NCBI RefSeq assembly: GCF_003626755.1
Contig: NZ_RBCJ01000002.1
Span: forward strand, 806,001-870,000
Direction: 5' to 3'
DNA: 64,000 nucleotides
Source of the DNA: Ulvibacterium marinum
Lineage (GTDB): Bacteria > Bacteroidota > Bacteroidia > Flavobacteriales > Flavobacteriaceae
Shown: in pieces, positions 17,231 through 26,037 of the stretch
How positions within the stretch are numbered: the first letter of the stretch is position 1
How the letters are laid out: the number at the start of each line of letters is the position of its first letter
The notes under the pieces: generated by a model
What the model was told of the DNA's origin: nothing
Databases searched by the model: none
The model's input: the letters and a program-made list of their open reading frames with translations, nothing else
Translations under genes and position numbers: made by a program

Positions 17231-19006
17231 GTGGAACTAATAGGCCACAAAGAGACCACAATTGCCGTATTGCCCTTTCGATTTTTAGGGGACACTATGC
17301 GTATGAGTCCTATTATTAATGGATTTACCGAGGATCTTATCATCAATTTTTCAAAGTTTATTGGCCTTTCGGTCATCTCTCAATACTCAACACAACACAT
17401 AGCAGATGCTGCGGATACGGGGGCCATATCTCGGTTAGGAGCGGATTACATTATAACAGGTACTTTTAGGGCCCTTGGTGATAACTTCCGTATTGGGGTA
17501 CAGCTCATCCGTACACGGGACGACAAAGTGGTTTTTGCCAGTAATCATGATGAGACCTTGGAGGCTATTTTAAACACTCAGGACGCCATAACCCAACAAA
17601 TGGTAAGTGTGCTACAACGCCAGATAGACCATGATCTGCTTTCCTATTCGTATAAAAAACCTTCCGTAGATCTGGCAGCATATGAAAATTGGCTTTTGGG
17701 CAAGCATCTTTTAAAAAAAGGTACCGTTGAAAGTGACGCGGCGGCCCGAGAACATTTTGAGGCGGCATTACGTATAGATCCTGGATTTGCCCGTGCCTAT
17801 TCCGGAATTTCACTGTCCTATTTTAACGAATGGAGCTGCCAACTGTGGGATCGGTGGGAAGTAAGTCAAAAAGGGGCACATGAATTTGCCCTTAGAGCCA
17901 TTGAACTGGATGAAAACGACTACGTATCCCTTGCCGTTCTGGCTAGGACCTATCTGTATTTAGGGGATTATGACAAATCCGAACTTTTTCTGAGAAAATC
18001 CCTAAGAATGAACCCCAATGATGCCGATAACCTTATCCAAATTGCCTTTTATCTTGTCTATTTGGGCTATGCAAAGGAGGGCGAACAACTGTATCTAAGG
18101 GCAAAAACCTTGAACCCGTTACACCCCGAGGTATATCTCCCTTATGGCTCCTTCATCTATTTTGAATTGGGTGATTTTAGAAAGTCCATAGTATTGGGGG
18201 AAAAGGTAAAGGACGCTTCAGTTTGGACAGATTTTTCGGCTTTTATGGCAGCAGCCTATTATCACCTTTCGGAATGGGATAAAATGCAGCAGTATTGGCA
18301 GAAATATCTAACACTCTTTGCGAAAAACATCAACGCGGGTAAAAATGCCACGGACAAGGAAGCTCTGGATTGGCAGATAACCGTTAATCCATATAAGGCA
18401 AAGTCTAATTTGGAGCCTTTCTGGAGTTATATGGATAAAAATGCCCTTGCTCCCCTAAAATCTCAATCGTCTCAGAAAATTGCTTCCGGAAGTTTTATAC
18501 GTAACGGTGAGCTATGGAACCTGGAATATGCGAACCAATCAGTTATCGTTAAGGATGCCAAGGGGCTTCATGATATTGCAAAACTTCTGCAATACCCGGA
18601 GAAGCAGATTCATTGTTCGGAATTAATGGGAATCATCTTAGATAGTCCCGGTAATAAGACATTGGACACCAAGGCAATTGGCGATTATAAAAAACGTATA
18701 CGGAATTTGCAATCACAAATGGAAGAAGCGGAAGATGTTGGGGATGGTATCGTATATAACGAGCTTCGCGAGGAATATGAATCGCTATTGGCCTATTTGT
18801 CAAAAGCCATGGGCATGGGAGGTCGAGCAAGAAAAACCGGGTCTTCCCTGGAAAAGGCAAGATCTGCGGTTACCTGGCGGATTCGCACTACGATCAAAAA
18901 AATTGAAAAAGCCAATCCTCAACTGGGAAAACATCTTTCAAATTCCATAAAGACTGGCACCTTTTGCAGCTATGTCCCGGAATCCACCCATAATTGGACC
19001 ATTTAA
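17231..19006 (+). CDS. TolB-N-like/TPR protein, probable cytosolic regulator
   Basis: 591 residues from a GTG start; an in-frame stop lies 12 bases upstream, so no longer N-terminus is possible. Residues 8-135 match the TolB N-terminal-like (FlgO-like) domain seen in adenylate cyclases and TPR regulators: TTIAVLPF, GFTEDLIINFSKF, GADYIITGTFRALGDNFRI and the VFASNHDETLEAIL segment. Residues 150-320 hold at least four TPR units (HFEAALRIDPGFARAYSGIS, LFLRKSLRMNPNDADNLIQI). Residues 480-591 are a helical tail ending GKHLSNSIKTGTFCSYVPE, which I have seen at the C-terminus of several bacterial ATPase, kinase and TPR regulators; its function is unknown. There is no signal peptide or DNA-binding domain, so partners are needed to act. 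No obvious partner gene adjoins. Confidence 0.85.
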   Translation: MELIGHKETTIAVLPFRFLGDTMRMSPIINGFTEDLIINFSKFIGLSVISQYSTQHIADAADTGAISRLGADYIITGTFRALGDNFRIGVQLIRTRDDKVVFASNHDETLEAILNTQDAITQQMVSVLQRQIDHDLLSYSYKKPSVDLAAYENWLLGKHLLKKGTVESDAAAREHFEAALRIDPGFARAYSGISLSYFNEWSCQLWDRWEVSQKGAHEFALRAIELDENDYVSLAVLARTYLYLGDYDKSELFLRKSLRMNPNDADNLIQIAFYLVYLGYAKEGEQLYLRAKTLNPLHPEVYLPYGSFIYFELGDFRKSIVLGEKVKDASVWTDFSAFMAAAYYHLSEWDKMQQYWQKYLTLFAKNINAGKNATDKEALDWQITVNPYKAKSNLEPFWSYMDKNALAPLKSQSSQKIASGSFIRNGELWNLEYANQSVIVKDAKGLHDIAKLLQYPEKQIHCSELMGIILDSPGNKTLDTKAIGDYKKRIRNLQSQMEEAEDVGDGIVYNELREEYESLLAYLSKAMGMGGRARKTGSSLEKARSAVTWRIRTTIKKIEKANPQLGKHLSNSIKTGTFCSYVPESTHNWTI

Positions 19007-19082
19007 GAAACTTACAAGGAGAACTTACATTGTAAGTCGTGAACTTTTGCCTTAGGTAGTGTAAACCTAATAAAAACAAAAA

Positions 19083-19856
19083 ATGGAAACTATTTTACAG
19101 AACATGCCGACGCCATGGGAAATTTTAATCGATCCCATTTCACTTATTGTATTGGGCATGTATGGTGCTTTAATGCTATGGGAAGCAATTTTACCCGCTA
19201 GAAAGTTGCCTCAAATGAAGTATTGGAAGCTAAGGGGCCTAACATCCTTTGCTGTGTTTTTCTATCTGTCCTCGTACCTACCATTGATCTGGGATACCTA
19301 TTTAGTAGAATATCAGGTTTTTGACCTCACCGCTCTAGGTACGGTTTGGGGAGCGTTCGTGGGTGTTATGATCTATGAATTTGGCCTATACGTTTGGCAC
19401 AGGAGCATGCACAAGAATACTGCGCTTTGGAAGATATTTCACCAAATGCATCATAGCGCGGAGCGAATGGATAGTTACGGTGCATTTTATTTTAGTCCTA
19501 TGGACATGATCGGTTTTACCTTTTTGGGTAGTCTCTGCTTAGTGGTAGTGGCCGGTTTTACACCTGAAGCGACTACATTGTTTATCTTGACCACTACTTT
19601 CTTAGGTATTTTTCAACACAGCAATGTTAAGACCCCAGCCTGGCTGGGATATATCATCCAAAGGCCGGAAGCACACACGGTACACCATGCCAAGGGGATA
19701 CATGCCTATAACTATTCCGACATTCCTCTGTTCGACATCATCTTTGGAACCTTTAAAAATCCCAAGGGCTATACCCATGAAACTGGGTTCTATCCCGGGG
19801 CATCGACAAAAGTCTGGGACATGGTACGATTTAAAGATGTTAATAAGACAAGTTAG
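19083..19856 (+). CDS. Fatty-acid hydroxylase / sterol desaturase family membrane protein
   Basis: 257 residues with several membrane helices and the three-plus histidine clusters of the di-iron FA_hydroxylase family (PF04116): WHRSMH (His106, His110), HQMHH (His120, His123, His124), QHS (His179) and HTVHH (His198, His201, His202). The enzymes use two iron ions and oxygen to hydroxylate or desaturate lipids in the inner membrane. In flavobacteria candidate substrates are carotenoids, fatty acids or sulfonolipids; the sequence does not decide between them. The end of the preceding TPR gene is 77 bases away, and the M43 lipoprotein gene begins eight bases after its stop, so those two are likely co-transcribed. 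Confidence 0.92.
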   Translation: METILQNMPTPWEILIDPISLIVLGMYGALMLWEAILPARKLPQMKYWKLRGLTSFAVFFYLSSYLPLIWDTYLVEYQVFDLTALGTVWGAFVGVMIYEFGLYVWHRSMHKNTALWKIFHQMHHSAERMDSYGAFYFSPMDMIGFTFLGSLCLVVVAGFTPEATTLFILTTTFLGIFQHSNVKTPAWLGYIIQRPEAHTVHHAKGIHAYNYSDIPLFDIIFGTFKNPKGYTHETGFYPGASTKVWDMVRFKDVNKTS

Positions 19857-19863
19857 ATAGGGC

Positions 19864-20793
19864 ATGACGCCACGAACGAACGGAAAAATCCAGGTGCAAA
19901 TAGCTCTTTGCATCTGGATTTTGATTTCCTCCTGTACTAAAGATAGCACAACAACTCCAGTAACGCCCGAGCCCGGAGATGATATCGTATTTCTTCCTGT
20001 GGTGGTGCATGTGATCCATTCGGGTGAAAGTGCTGGAACAGGGCCCAACCTTTCCAAGGAACGTATTATCAAACAGATAGAAATACTGAACGAAGATTTT
20101 AGAAGAAAGGAAGGAACCAAGGGTTATAATGATCATCCAGATGGGGAGGATGCAAAAATTGAATTTGTTTTGGCGAAACAAACCCCGGATGGTAAGTCAA
20201 CTAATGGCATAAACCGGATTGATACCACTAAAGTGAAAATTCCCGATTTGGGGTATAATCAAAACCATTATGCACAATATGCTTACTGGAATCCAAGTGA
20301 ATATATCAATATTTGGACCACTCCATTACCCGAATCCACGGAGTGTCTGGTTTTAGGCAATGCCACAGGACCGGAAACGGATCTTCCCGGAACTCAATAT
20401 TTGGCATTGCCAGGCCCCAAAGATTCCGAGGGTATATTGGTCAATTGGATTCACTTTGGAGAGTCCGATATCGATTGCCATGCAAAATATGGTAGAACCT
20501 TGACCCACGAAATGGGTCATTACTTAGGGTTGTTGCACACTTGGGGCGGCAAGGATTGTACTTTCAATGACTATTGTGATGATACCCCCGCGGTAGACGA
20601 TGCCATTTATGGCCGTACACCTTCTACTGGTTGTAACGGGGAAACCGTAATGATTGGGAACTATATGAACTATACCGATGATGAAGTGATGAATATCTTT
20701 ACTAATGATCAAATAGCTAGAATGCACTATGTCCTGAAAAATCATGATGGGCGTAATTCCTTAATACAAAGTATTGGACTTAAAAATCCATAA
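19864..20793 (+). CDS. M43 (pappalysin-like) zinc metalloprotease, lipoprotein
   Basis: 309 residues with a lipoprotein signal (LISSC, Cys24), so envelope-anchored. Residues 215-225 carry the metzincin motif HEMGHYLGLLH (HExxHxxGxxH) and NYMNYTDD about 35 residues later is the Met-turn, as in the M43B family. Paired cysteines near the active site (CHAKYG, CTFNDYCDD, TGCNG) suggest disulfides. Members cleave extracellular proteins and are often T9SS cargo, but this one has no T9SS tail and seems to stay as a lipoprotein. It follows the hydroxylase gene by seven bases, and the next gene begins close to its stop. Confidence 0.92.
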   Translation: MTPRTNGKIQVQIALCIWILISSCTKDSTTTPVTPEPGDDIVFLPVVVHVIHSGESAGTGPNLSKERIIKQIEILNEDFRRKEGTKGYNDHPDGEDAKIEFVLAKQTPDGKSTNGINRIDTTKVKIPDLGYNQNHYAQYAYWNPSEYINIWTTPLPESTECLVLGNATGPETDLPGTQYLALPGPKDSEGILVNWIHFGESDIDCHAKYGRTLTHEMGHYLGLLHTWGGKDCTFNDYCDDTPAVDDAIYGRTPSTGCNGETVMIGNYMNYTDDEVMNIFTNDQIARMHYVLKNHDGRNSLIQSIGLKNP

Positions 20794-20806
20794 AAAAATC
20801 TTTAAC

Positions 20807-21259
20807 ATGTCCTGTACAAGACCAAATTACCAGCATAGCGAACCCTTAGTAAACCATTTTCAGGTTAATGATGTGATGTTCGAAAATAGATTTGAAGAAG
20901 GGAGCCTCCCTCCTTCCCTATTTACCCATGAGGCACATTTAAGGTTGGCCTGGATCTATATAAAAAACTACGGAGAGGAAAAGGCAGCCGCTAAGATAAG
21001 TCGTGAAATAGAACAGTTTGATAAATTGCACGGTAGAGGTGATAAATTCAACAAAACGGTTACCATTGCCGCGATTAAAGTAGTTGATCATTTTGTTGGT
21101 AAATCAAAGTCCAAGGATTTCAAATCTTTCATTCAAGAATTTCCAAGATTAAAAACGGCTTTTAAGGAGTTACTACGTACACATTATAGTCGTGATATCT
21201 TCACATCCAAGACAGCAAAGGTTCAATTTATAGAACCCGACCTACTTCCGTTCCCATAG
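20807..21259 (+). CDS. Small conserved protein of unknown function (150 aa)
   Basis: I choose the ATG at 20807; an earlier ATG at 20774 lies within the M43 gene and gives a lysine-rich extension unlike the rest. The product is cytosolic, 150 residues, with the recognisable phrase LFTHEAHLRLAWIYIKNYG, in which the two histidines look like a conserved site, and HGRGDKFNKTVTIAAIKVVDHF. I have seen this HEAHLRLAW pattern in small proteins across many bacteria but know no function. It begins 14 bases after the M43 stop. Confidence 0.7.
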   Translation: MSCTRPNYQHSEPLVNHFQVNDVMFENRFEEGSLPPSLFTHEAHLRLAWIYIKNYGEEKAAAKISREIEQFDKLHGRGDKFNKTVTIAAIKVVDHFVGKSKSKDFKSFIQEFPRLKTAFKELLRTHYSRDIFTSKTAKVQFIEPDLLPFP

Positions 21260-21302
21260 TTGTTACGATTGGATACCACGGATTTTGTATAAATTGCATC
21301 TC

Positions 21303-22310
21303 ATGCAGGATCCTTTGGTAAGCATACTCATTCCCTTTAAAGACACGGCCCGTTTTCTTCCCGAATGCCTGGATTCAATTTTGAACCAGGAATATACCCA
21401 ATGGGAGGTTTTGGCCATAAACGACCATTCCACAGATGATAGTTGGGAGGTGGTTAATACTTTTGTAGAAAAGGATTCGCGAATCAGCGTTTTTAAGAAT
21501 GAGGGTAAAGGTATCATAGATGCTTTACGGACGGCCTATGCAGAAAGTCAAGGTATCTTCATAACCCGTATGGACTCTGATGATGTTATGAGTCCCAACA
21601 AACTACAAGTACTTGTACAATCCCTTTTGAAAAAGGGAAAAGGTCATTTGGCCGTTGGGCAAGTACGTTATTTTTCGAACAGAGGCATTAGCAATGGGTA
21701 CGAGCGCTATGAACAATGGCTTAACGGGCTAACCCTAAGCGGAAGTAACTATTCCGAAATCTATAAGGAATGCGTGGTTCCCTCCCCTTGCTGGATGGCA
21801 TATCGTGAGGATTTGGATGCCTGTGGTGCTTTTGATCCAAACCGATATCCGGAGGATTATGACCTTACCTTCCGGTTTTATGAAAAAGAACTTAGCTGTA
21901 TTCCCTGCAATCAGATTTTGCATTATTGGCGTGACTATGACACCCGCACTTCAAGAACCAGCGAGCACTATGCCCAGAATTACTTTCTGGAAATTAAATT
22001 ACACTATTTCCTAAAATTGGAATATGACACCAAACGCCCCTTGACCATTTGGGGTGCAGGGAACAAGGGCAAGGAAATAGCCAAAGGCCTTTTAAAACGA
22101 AACATTGCGTTTTTCTGGCTCTGTGACAATCCAAAAAAAATAGGAAAATCGATCTACGGAATGGAAATGTTACATTACACTGCATTGCAAGGTTTGAAAA
22201 ATCCCCAGAGCATTGTTACGGTGGCCAATGAAAAAGCGCAAAAAATGATTCGAGATTACTTTTTGGAATTGAGACAAAAAAGCGGAAAGGATTACTTCTT
22301 CTTTTGTTAG
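21303..22310 (+). CDS. Family 2 glycosyltransferase with C-terminal nucleotide-binding-like segment
   Basis: 335 residues from the ATG at 21303 (a TTG at 21285 is possible but weaker). Residues 1-220 form a GT-A fold of GT2: VSILIPFKDTARFLPECLDSIL, INDHSTDDSW and the metal-binding RMDSDD at 89-94, which binds the sugar nucleotide. From about residue 247 there is a second part with LTIWGAGNKGKEIAKGLL and WLCDNPKKIGKSIYGMEML, similar to the Rossmann-like segment found at the end of some cell-surface glycan enzymes. The acceptor is unknown; a role in surface polysaccharide or lipid glycosylation is likely. It is not close to the polysaccharide genes at 39.4-44.6 kb. Confidence 0.88.
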   Translation: MQDPLVSILIPFKDTARFLPECLDSILNQEYTQWEVLAINDHSTDDSWEVVNTFVEKDSRISVFKNEGKGIIDALRTAYAESQGIFITRMDSDDVMSPNKLQVLVQSLLKKGKGHLAVGQVRYFSNRGISNGYERYEQWLNGLTLSGSNYSEIYKECVVPSPCWMAYREDLDACGAFDPNRYPEDYDLTFRFYEKELSCIPCNQILHYWRDYDTRTSRTSEHYAQNYFLEIKLHYFLKLEYDTKRPLTIWGAGNKGKEIAKGLLKRNIAFFWLCDNPKKIGKSIYGMEMLHYTALQGLKNPQSIVTVANEKAQKMIRDYFLELRQKSGKDYFFFC

Positions 22311-22415
22311 GAATGGTTCAAAGCGAACCGAAGGAGGGTTATCCCTTTATGCCACAAGTAATTGAACAAAATTTAAATATACCTTAAACTTTCAACTTTC
22401 AATCTTGGAATTCCT

Positions 22416-22423
22416 TATATTTG
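22416..22423 (+). promoter_or_regulatory. -7 promoter box (TATATTTG) of the BatA-like gene
   Basis: Perfect TAnnTTTG box 18 bases before the ATG at 22441, leaving a 5' leader of roughly ten bases. No -33 TTG at the usual distance. Confidence 0.55.
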
Positions 22424-22440
22424 CCCAATCAAATTAAGGA

Positions 22441-24363
22441 ATGCAGTTTAAGTATCCAGAACTCCTTTGGGCCCTATTTTTACTACTGATTCCGATTTTC
22501 ATCCATCTTTTTCAGCTACGTAGGTTTAAGAAAACGCCATTTACCAACGTAAAACTTTTGCAACGGGTTGTAGCGAAATCCCGCAAGAGCAAAACGCTAA
22601 AGAAATGGTTGCTCCTCCTTACCCGATTGTTTCTTTTTGCTGCCTTGGTTTTGGCATTTGCACAACCCTTTTTTGCGGAAAGAACCGCATTCCAAAAAAA
22701 GGAGATCGTTATTTATTTGGATAACTCCTTTAGTATGCAAGCCAAAAAGGATGGGAATTCGTTACTAAACAATGCTGTTCAGGAATTGATCAAATCCATC
22801 CCCGAAAGCCATAATTTTACACTTTTCACCAATGAAAGGATATTTGAGGGTGTTACAATTTCCGGTATTCAAAATGACTTATTGACCCTCCCCTACTCGA
22901 AAAATCAGTTGCAATTGGATGAAATTTTACTAAAGGTGGGAACTTTTTTCAACACAGACGGTGAAACCATTCAAAATATAATTCTCATATCGGATTTTCA
23001 ACAAAGAATGGCATTGCCCCAAAAGGATTCTCTCCGTGATGCTAGAACACATTGGGTACAAATGTCTCCGGACAATTCCAAAAATGTATCCCTAGATTCG
23101 GTTTATCTAGTAAATCAGGGGTCGGAGAATTTGGAGTTGGCCGCAACGCTGAGCGCGGATAAGGAAACCAAAGATATCCCGGTTTCCTTTACAAATGGGG
23201 AAGACCTTGTAGCTAAGACAGCAGCTATATTTGATGACAATGGCAAGGCAACCGTTAATTTCACTTTGGGAAAAGATGAAATAATCCAGGGTAGGTTGGA
23301 AATTATGGATACTGGCCTTGTCTATGACAACCAGCTTTTTTTTAACATTGATGAAAAAGAAAAAATAAAGGTTCTCGCCATAGGTCCTGAAGACAGTCAG
23401 TATTTGGGACGCATTTATAGGGAAGATGAGTTTCTTTTTACTTCCGCCACATTGCGGACCTTGGATTATGGAATTTTGGAAAATCAAAACTTAATCGTCC
23501 TCAATGAAATAAAAGAGATTCCATCTGCCTTGTCCACCAGTTTACGCTCATTTACGGACAATGGAGGATGGCTGACCATAATTCCGACCGCAGATATGGA
23601 TATAGCCTCCTACAATGCATTGTCCTCCAATTATTTTTCCACGAATTATGATCAGAAAATCAATTTAACACGGAACATTACCACCATTGCTTTTTCCCAC
23701 CCGTTGTACCAAAACGTGTTTGAAAAGGATGCCACCAATTTTCAATATCCCCAAGTAAGTTCTTTTTATAAGATAAACACATTTGCTCCAGCTGTTCTTG
23801 GCTTTGAAGGCAATACCCCTTTTTTACTGGGTAGCAATGGGACATACTTTTTTACGGCTTCGATTTCTTCGGAAAACTCAAATTTTAAGAATTCTCCTTT
23901 AATAGTGCCTACTTTTTATAATATGGGTAGTAATAGTCTAAAACTGCCCGAACTCTATATGTGGATGGACGGGCAGATTCAGGTTGATGTTTCCACAGCC
24001 CTGCAAAAAGACGAAATCCTAAAGGTAGCCAAGGATAATTACGAATTTATTCCCCTCCAAAAATCATCGGCCAATAAGGTCTCCTTAACATTTCAAGAAA
24101 ATCCCAATACAGATGGAGTCTATCGTATCCATAAAAATGGTGAGATCATAAAAAATATCAGTTTTAACTACCCCAGGGCAGAAAGTGCACTAAATTATTT
24201 AGACGTAAATGTCTTGAGCGAAAGCTCAAATGCATCTTCCATAAGCTCGTTCTTTGATGCAATGGAAAAAGACAGTAGTGTAAAGGAGCTTTGGAAATGG
24301 TTTGTTATTTTAGCACTGCTATTTTTATTGGTTGAAATACTCATCCAAAAATACTTCCCATGA
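22441..24363 (+). CDS. BatA-type membrane protein with von Willebrand A-like domain
   Basis: 640 residues. The N-terminus has the two membrane helices typical of the BatA N-terminal family (MQFKYPELLWALFLLLIPIF and WLLLLTRLFLFAALVLAFAQ) separated by a short basic loop, then a VWA-like domain with a MIDAS-type DNSFSM at 94-99. A long periplasmic part with a DJ-1/glutaminase-like region (NQNLIVLNEIKEIP, RSFTDNGGWLTIIP) follows, and a last helix LWKWFVILALLFLLVEILI anchors the C-terminus. Family members are linked to aerotolerance or envelope complexes, but the biochemical role is unknown. Its stop overlaps the start of the pseudo-dihydroorotase by four bases (ATGA), so the two are translationally coupled. 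Confidence 0.88.
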   Translation: MQFKYPELLWALFLLLIPIFIHLFQLRRFKKTPFTNVKLLQRVVAKSRKSKTLKKWLLLLTRLFLFAALVLAFAQPFFAERTAFQKKEIVIYLDNSFSMQAKKDGNSLLNNAVQELIKSIPESHNFTLFTNERIFEGVTISGIQNDLLTLPYSKNQLQLDEILLKVGTFFNTDGETIQNIILISDFQQRMALPQKDSLRDARTHWVQMSPDNSKNVSLDSVYLVNQGSENLELAATLSADKETKDIPVSFTNGEDLVAKTAAIFDDNGKATVNFTLGKDEIIQGRLEIMDTGLVYDNQLFFNIDEKEKIKVLAIGPEDSQYLGRIYREDEFLFTSATLRTLDYGILENQNLIVLNEIKEIPSALSTSLRSFTDNGGWLTIIPTADMDIASYNALSSNYFSTNYDQKINLTRNITTIAFSHPLYQNVFEKDATNFQYPQVSSFYKINTFAPAVLGFEGNTPFLLGSNGTYFFTASISSENSNFKNSPLIVPTFYNMGSNSLKLPELYMWMDGQIQVDVSTALQKDEILKVAKDNYEFIPLQKSSANKVSLTFQENPNTDGVYRIHKNGEIIKNISFNYPRAESALNYLDVNVLSESSNASSISSFFDAMEKDSSVKELWKWFVILALLFLLVEILIQKYFP

Positions 24364-25613
24364 ATATACTTTTAAAGTCCGTTAAAATACTGGATCCCAG
24401 CAACCCAGGTCTTCATACAAAAAAGAGGGATATCCTAATAAAAGACGGTAAAATTGAAAAAATAGCGGTCAAAATAGATGCAGAAAACAAGATAACGACA
24501 ATAGCTAAAAGAAACCTACATGTTTCTCCAGGTTGGTTTGATGGTGCAGTGAATTTTGGGGAACCGGGATTTGAGGAAAGGGAAACCATTGCCAATGGTC
24601 TTTCCACTGCCGCTAAGAGCGGGTTTACCGATGTAGTCCTAAATACGGGTACAAATCCGGTACCGGATGGTAGCCCTGATATTGCATTTCTAAAAAATGC
24701 AGGTAAAGGGAGGGCTACCAACCTACATCCATTGGGGTCTTTGACCGTAAAAAGCGAAGGAAGGGATCTAGCGGAGCTTTATGATATGAAAAATGCAGGG
24801 GCCATAGGGTTCTATGATTTTAAAAAGCCGCTATCCAATGGCAATCTTCTAAAAATTGCGCTCCAGTATGTTCAAGGTTTTGATGGGTTAGTATATTCTT
24901 TTCCATTGGATACTCAAATCGCTGGGAAAGGGAATGTAAATGAGGGTGAAGTATCTACCAAATTGGGGCTTAAAGGAATTCCATCCCTTGCCGAAGAGCT
25001 TCAGATTGTACGGGATCTTTTTATATTGGAATATACGGGGGGAAGATTGCATATCCCTACCATTTCGACTGCCAATTCGGTAAAACTGATTTCGGATGCA
25101 AAAAGAAAGGGGCTAAACGTGAGCTGCAGTACTGCCGTTCACAATCTTTGGCATACCGATGATACATTGAAAGATTTTGATTCCGATTATAAGACCACTC
25201 CTCCACTTCGCAACGAAAAGGATATCAGGGCACTGATCAAAGGGGTTAAGGATGGGACTATAGATTTTGTGGTCACAGATCATATGCCCATGAATATAGA
25301 GCGGAAAAAAGTAGAGTTTGACCATGCCGCCTATGGCACCATTGGCCTGGAAAGTGCCTTTGGGGCCTTAAATTCAATTTTTGGAGCCGAGGCAACGGTC
25401 GATATATTGACCCGTGGAAGAGAATATTATGCTCTTGAAAAACCGGAAATAAAAGAAGGTGCAATGGCTTCGATCTCTTTGTTCGATCCGGATGAAACCT
25501 ACATTTTTGCGCAGGAACATATAAACTCTACTTCCAAAAACAGTATCTTTTTGAACAGTGAGTTAAAAGGCAAGGTTTATGGTATCATCAACAATGGACA
25601 ATTGATATTTTAA
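24360..25613 (+). CDS. Dihydroorotase-like protein lacking metal-binding histidines
   Basis: 417 residues with the overall layout of the cyclic amidohydrolase/dihydroorotase family, which would normally close carbamoyl-aspartate to dihydroorotate in pyrimidine synthesis. The metal sites are mostly gone. The usual HxH after GxxDxH is AVN (63-65), the His after the second strand is replaced by VYSFPLD (178-184), and LHIxHVS has become LHIPTIS (230-236). TDH at 306-308 survives. Such inactive paralogues (PyrC', PyrX type) act as partners in other bacteria, for example with aspartate transcarbamoylase; here it is coupled to a BatA-like membrane gene, so another role is possible. Usual database label is dihydroorotase; I would not expect activity. 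Confidence 0.88.
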   Translation: MNILLKSVKILDPSNPGLHTKKRDILIKDGKIEKIAVKIDAENKITTIAKRNLHVSPGWFDGAVNFGEPGFEERETIANGLSTAAKSGFTDVVLNTGTNPVPDGSPDIAFLKNAGKGRATNLHPLGSLTVKSEGRDLAELYDMKNAGAIGFYDFKKPLSNGNLLKIALQYVQGFDGLVYSFPLDTQIAGKGNVNEGEVSTKLGLKGIPSLAEELQIVRDLFILEYTGGRLHIPTISTANSVKLISDAKRKGLNVSCSTAVHNLWHTDDTLKDFDSDYKTTPPLRNEKDIRALIKGVKDGTIDFVVTDHMPMNIERKKVEFDHAAYGTIGLESAFGALNSIFGAEATVDILTRGREYYALEKPEIKEGAMASISLFDPDETYIFAQEHINSTSKNSIFLNSELKGKVYGIINNGQLIF

Positions 25614-25655
25614 CTAACTTTAGATTACTAAACCAGCAACCTTAATTTTTAAAAG

Positions 25656-25967
25656 ATGAATCAACAAACAAAAGAAGACGGAAAAACAATTGCCATAATT
25701 GCCTACATCACCATTATCGGATTGATAATCGCATTTATTATGAACAATTCCAAGAATAATCCCTTTGCTAAATTTCATATTGGGCAATCATTTCGAATTG
25801 CGGTTTTGGGAATCGCCAACTCTGTTCTAAGCACTATGCTGCCTTCTTCCCTGTCCATTGTTTCTACCATAATTGGACTAGGCGTTTTGGTCCTATGGAT
25901 ACTTGGGCTAATAAATGCCATTAATTTAAAGGAAGAGCCTGTTCCCATAATCGGGAAAATAGGATAG
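25656..25967 (+). CDS. DUF4870-like small membrane protein
   Basis: 103 residues with about three hydrophobic helices (IAIIAYITIIGLIIAFIM, FRIAVLGIANSVLSTML, IIGLGVLVLWILGLINAI) and the conserved NPFAKFHIGQS before helix 2, which is the hallmark of DUF4870/Tic20-like small proteins. Function unknown. It is 42 bases after the pseudo-dihydroorotase gene and probably in the same transcript. A second copy lies at 26038, beyond a terminator. Confidence 0.85.
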   Translation: MNQQTKEDGKTIAIIAYITIIGLIIAFIMNNSKNNPFAKFHIGQSFRIAVLGIANSVLSTMLPSSLSIVSTIIGLGVLVLWILGLINAINLKEEPVPIIGKIG

Positions 25968-25992
25968 TCCAATTTCTGATTTTTTTACATGC

Positions 25993-26020
25993 ATAAGGCC
26001 CATAGGGTCTTATTTTTTAG
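25993..26020 (+). terminator. Hairpin terminator between the two DUF4870-like genes
   Basis: Stem ATAAGGCC / GGTCTTAT with a five-base loop and a T run after it, ending the transcript of the BatA/pseudo-dihydroorotase/DUF4870 genes. Confidence 0.65.
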
Positions 26021-26037
26021 AACTAATTCGTTGTAAA

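Noticed and set aside
17083-17319. 78-codon frame upstream of and overlapping the TPR gene
   Set aside because: No family, overlaps the start of a well-supported gene and its promoter box; considered as a frameshifted N-terminus but it does not resemble any regulator domain.
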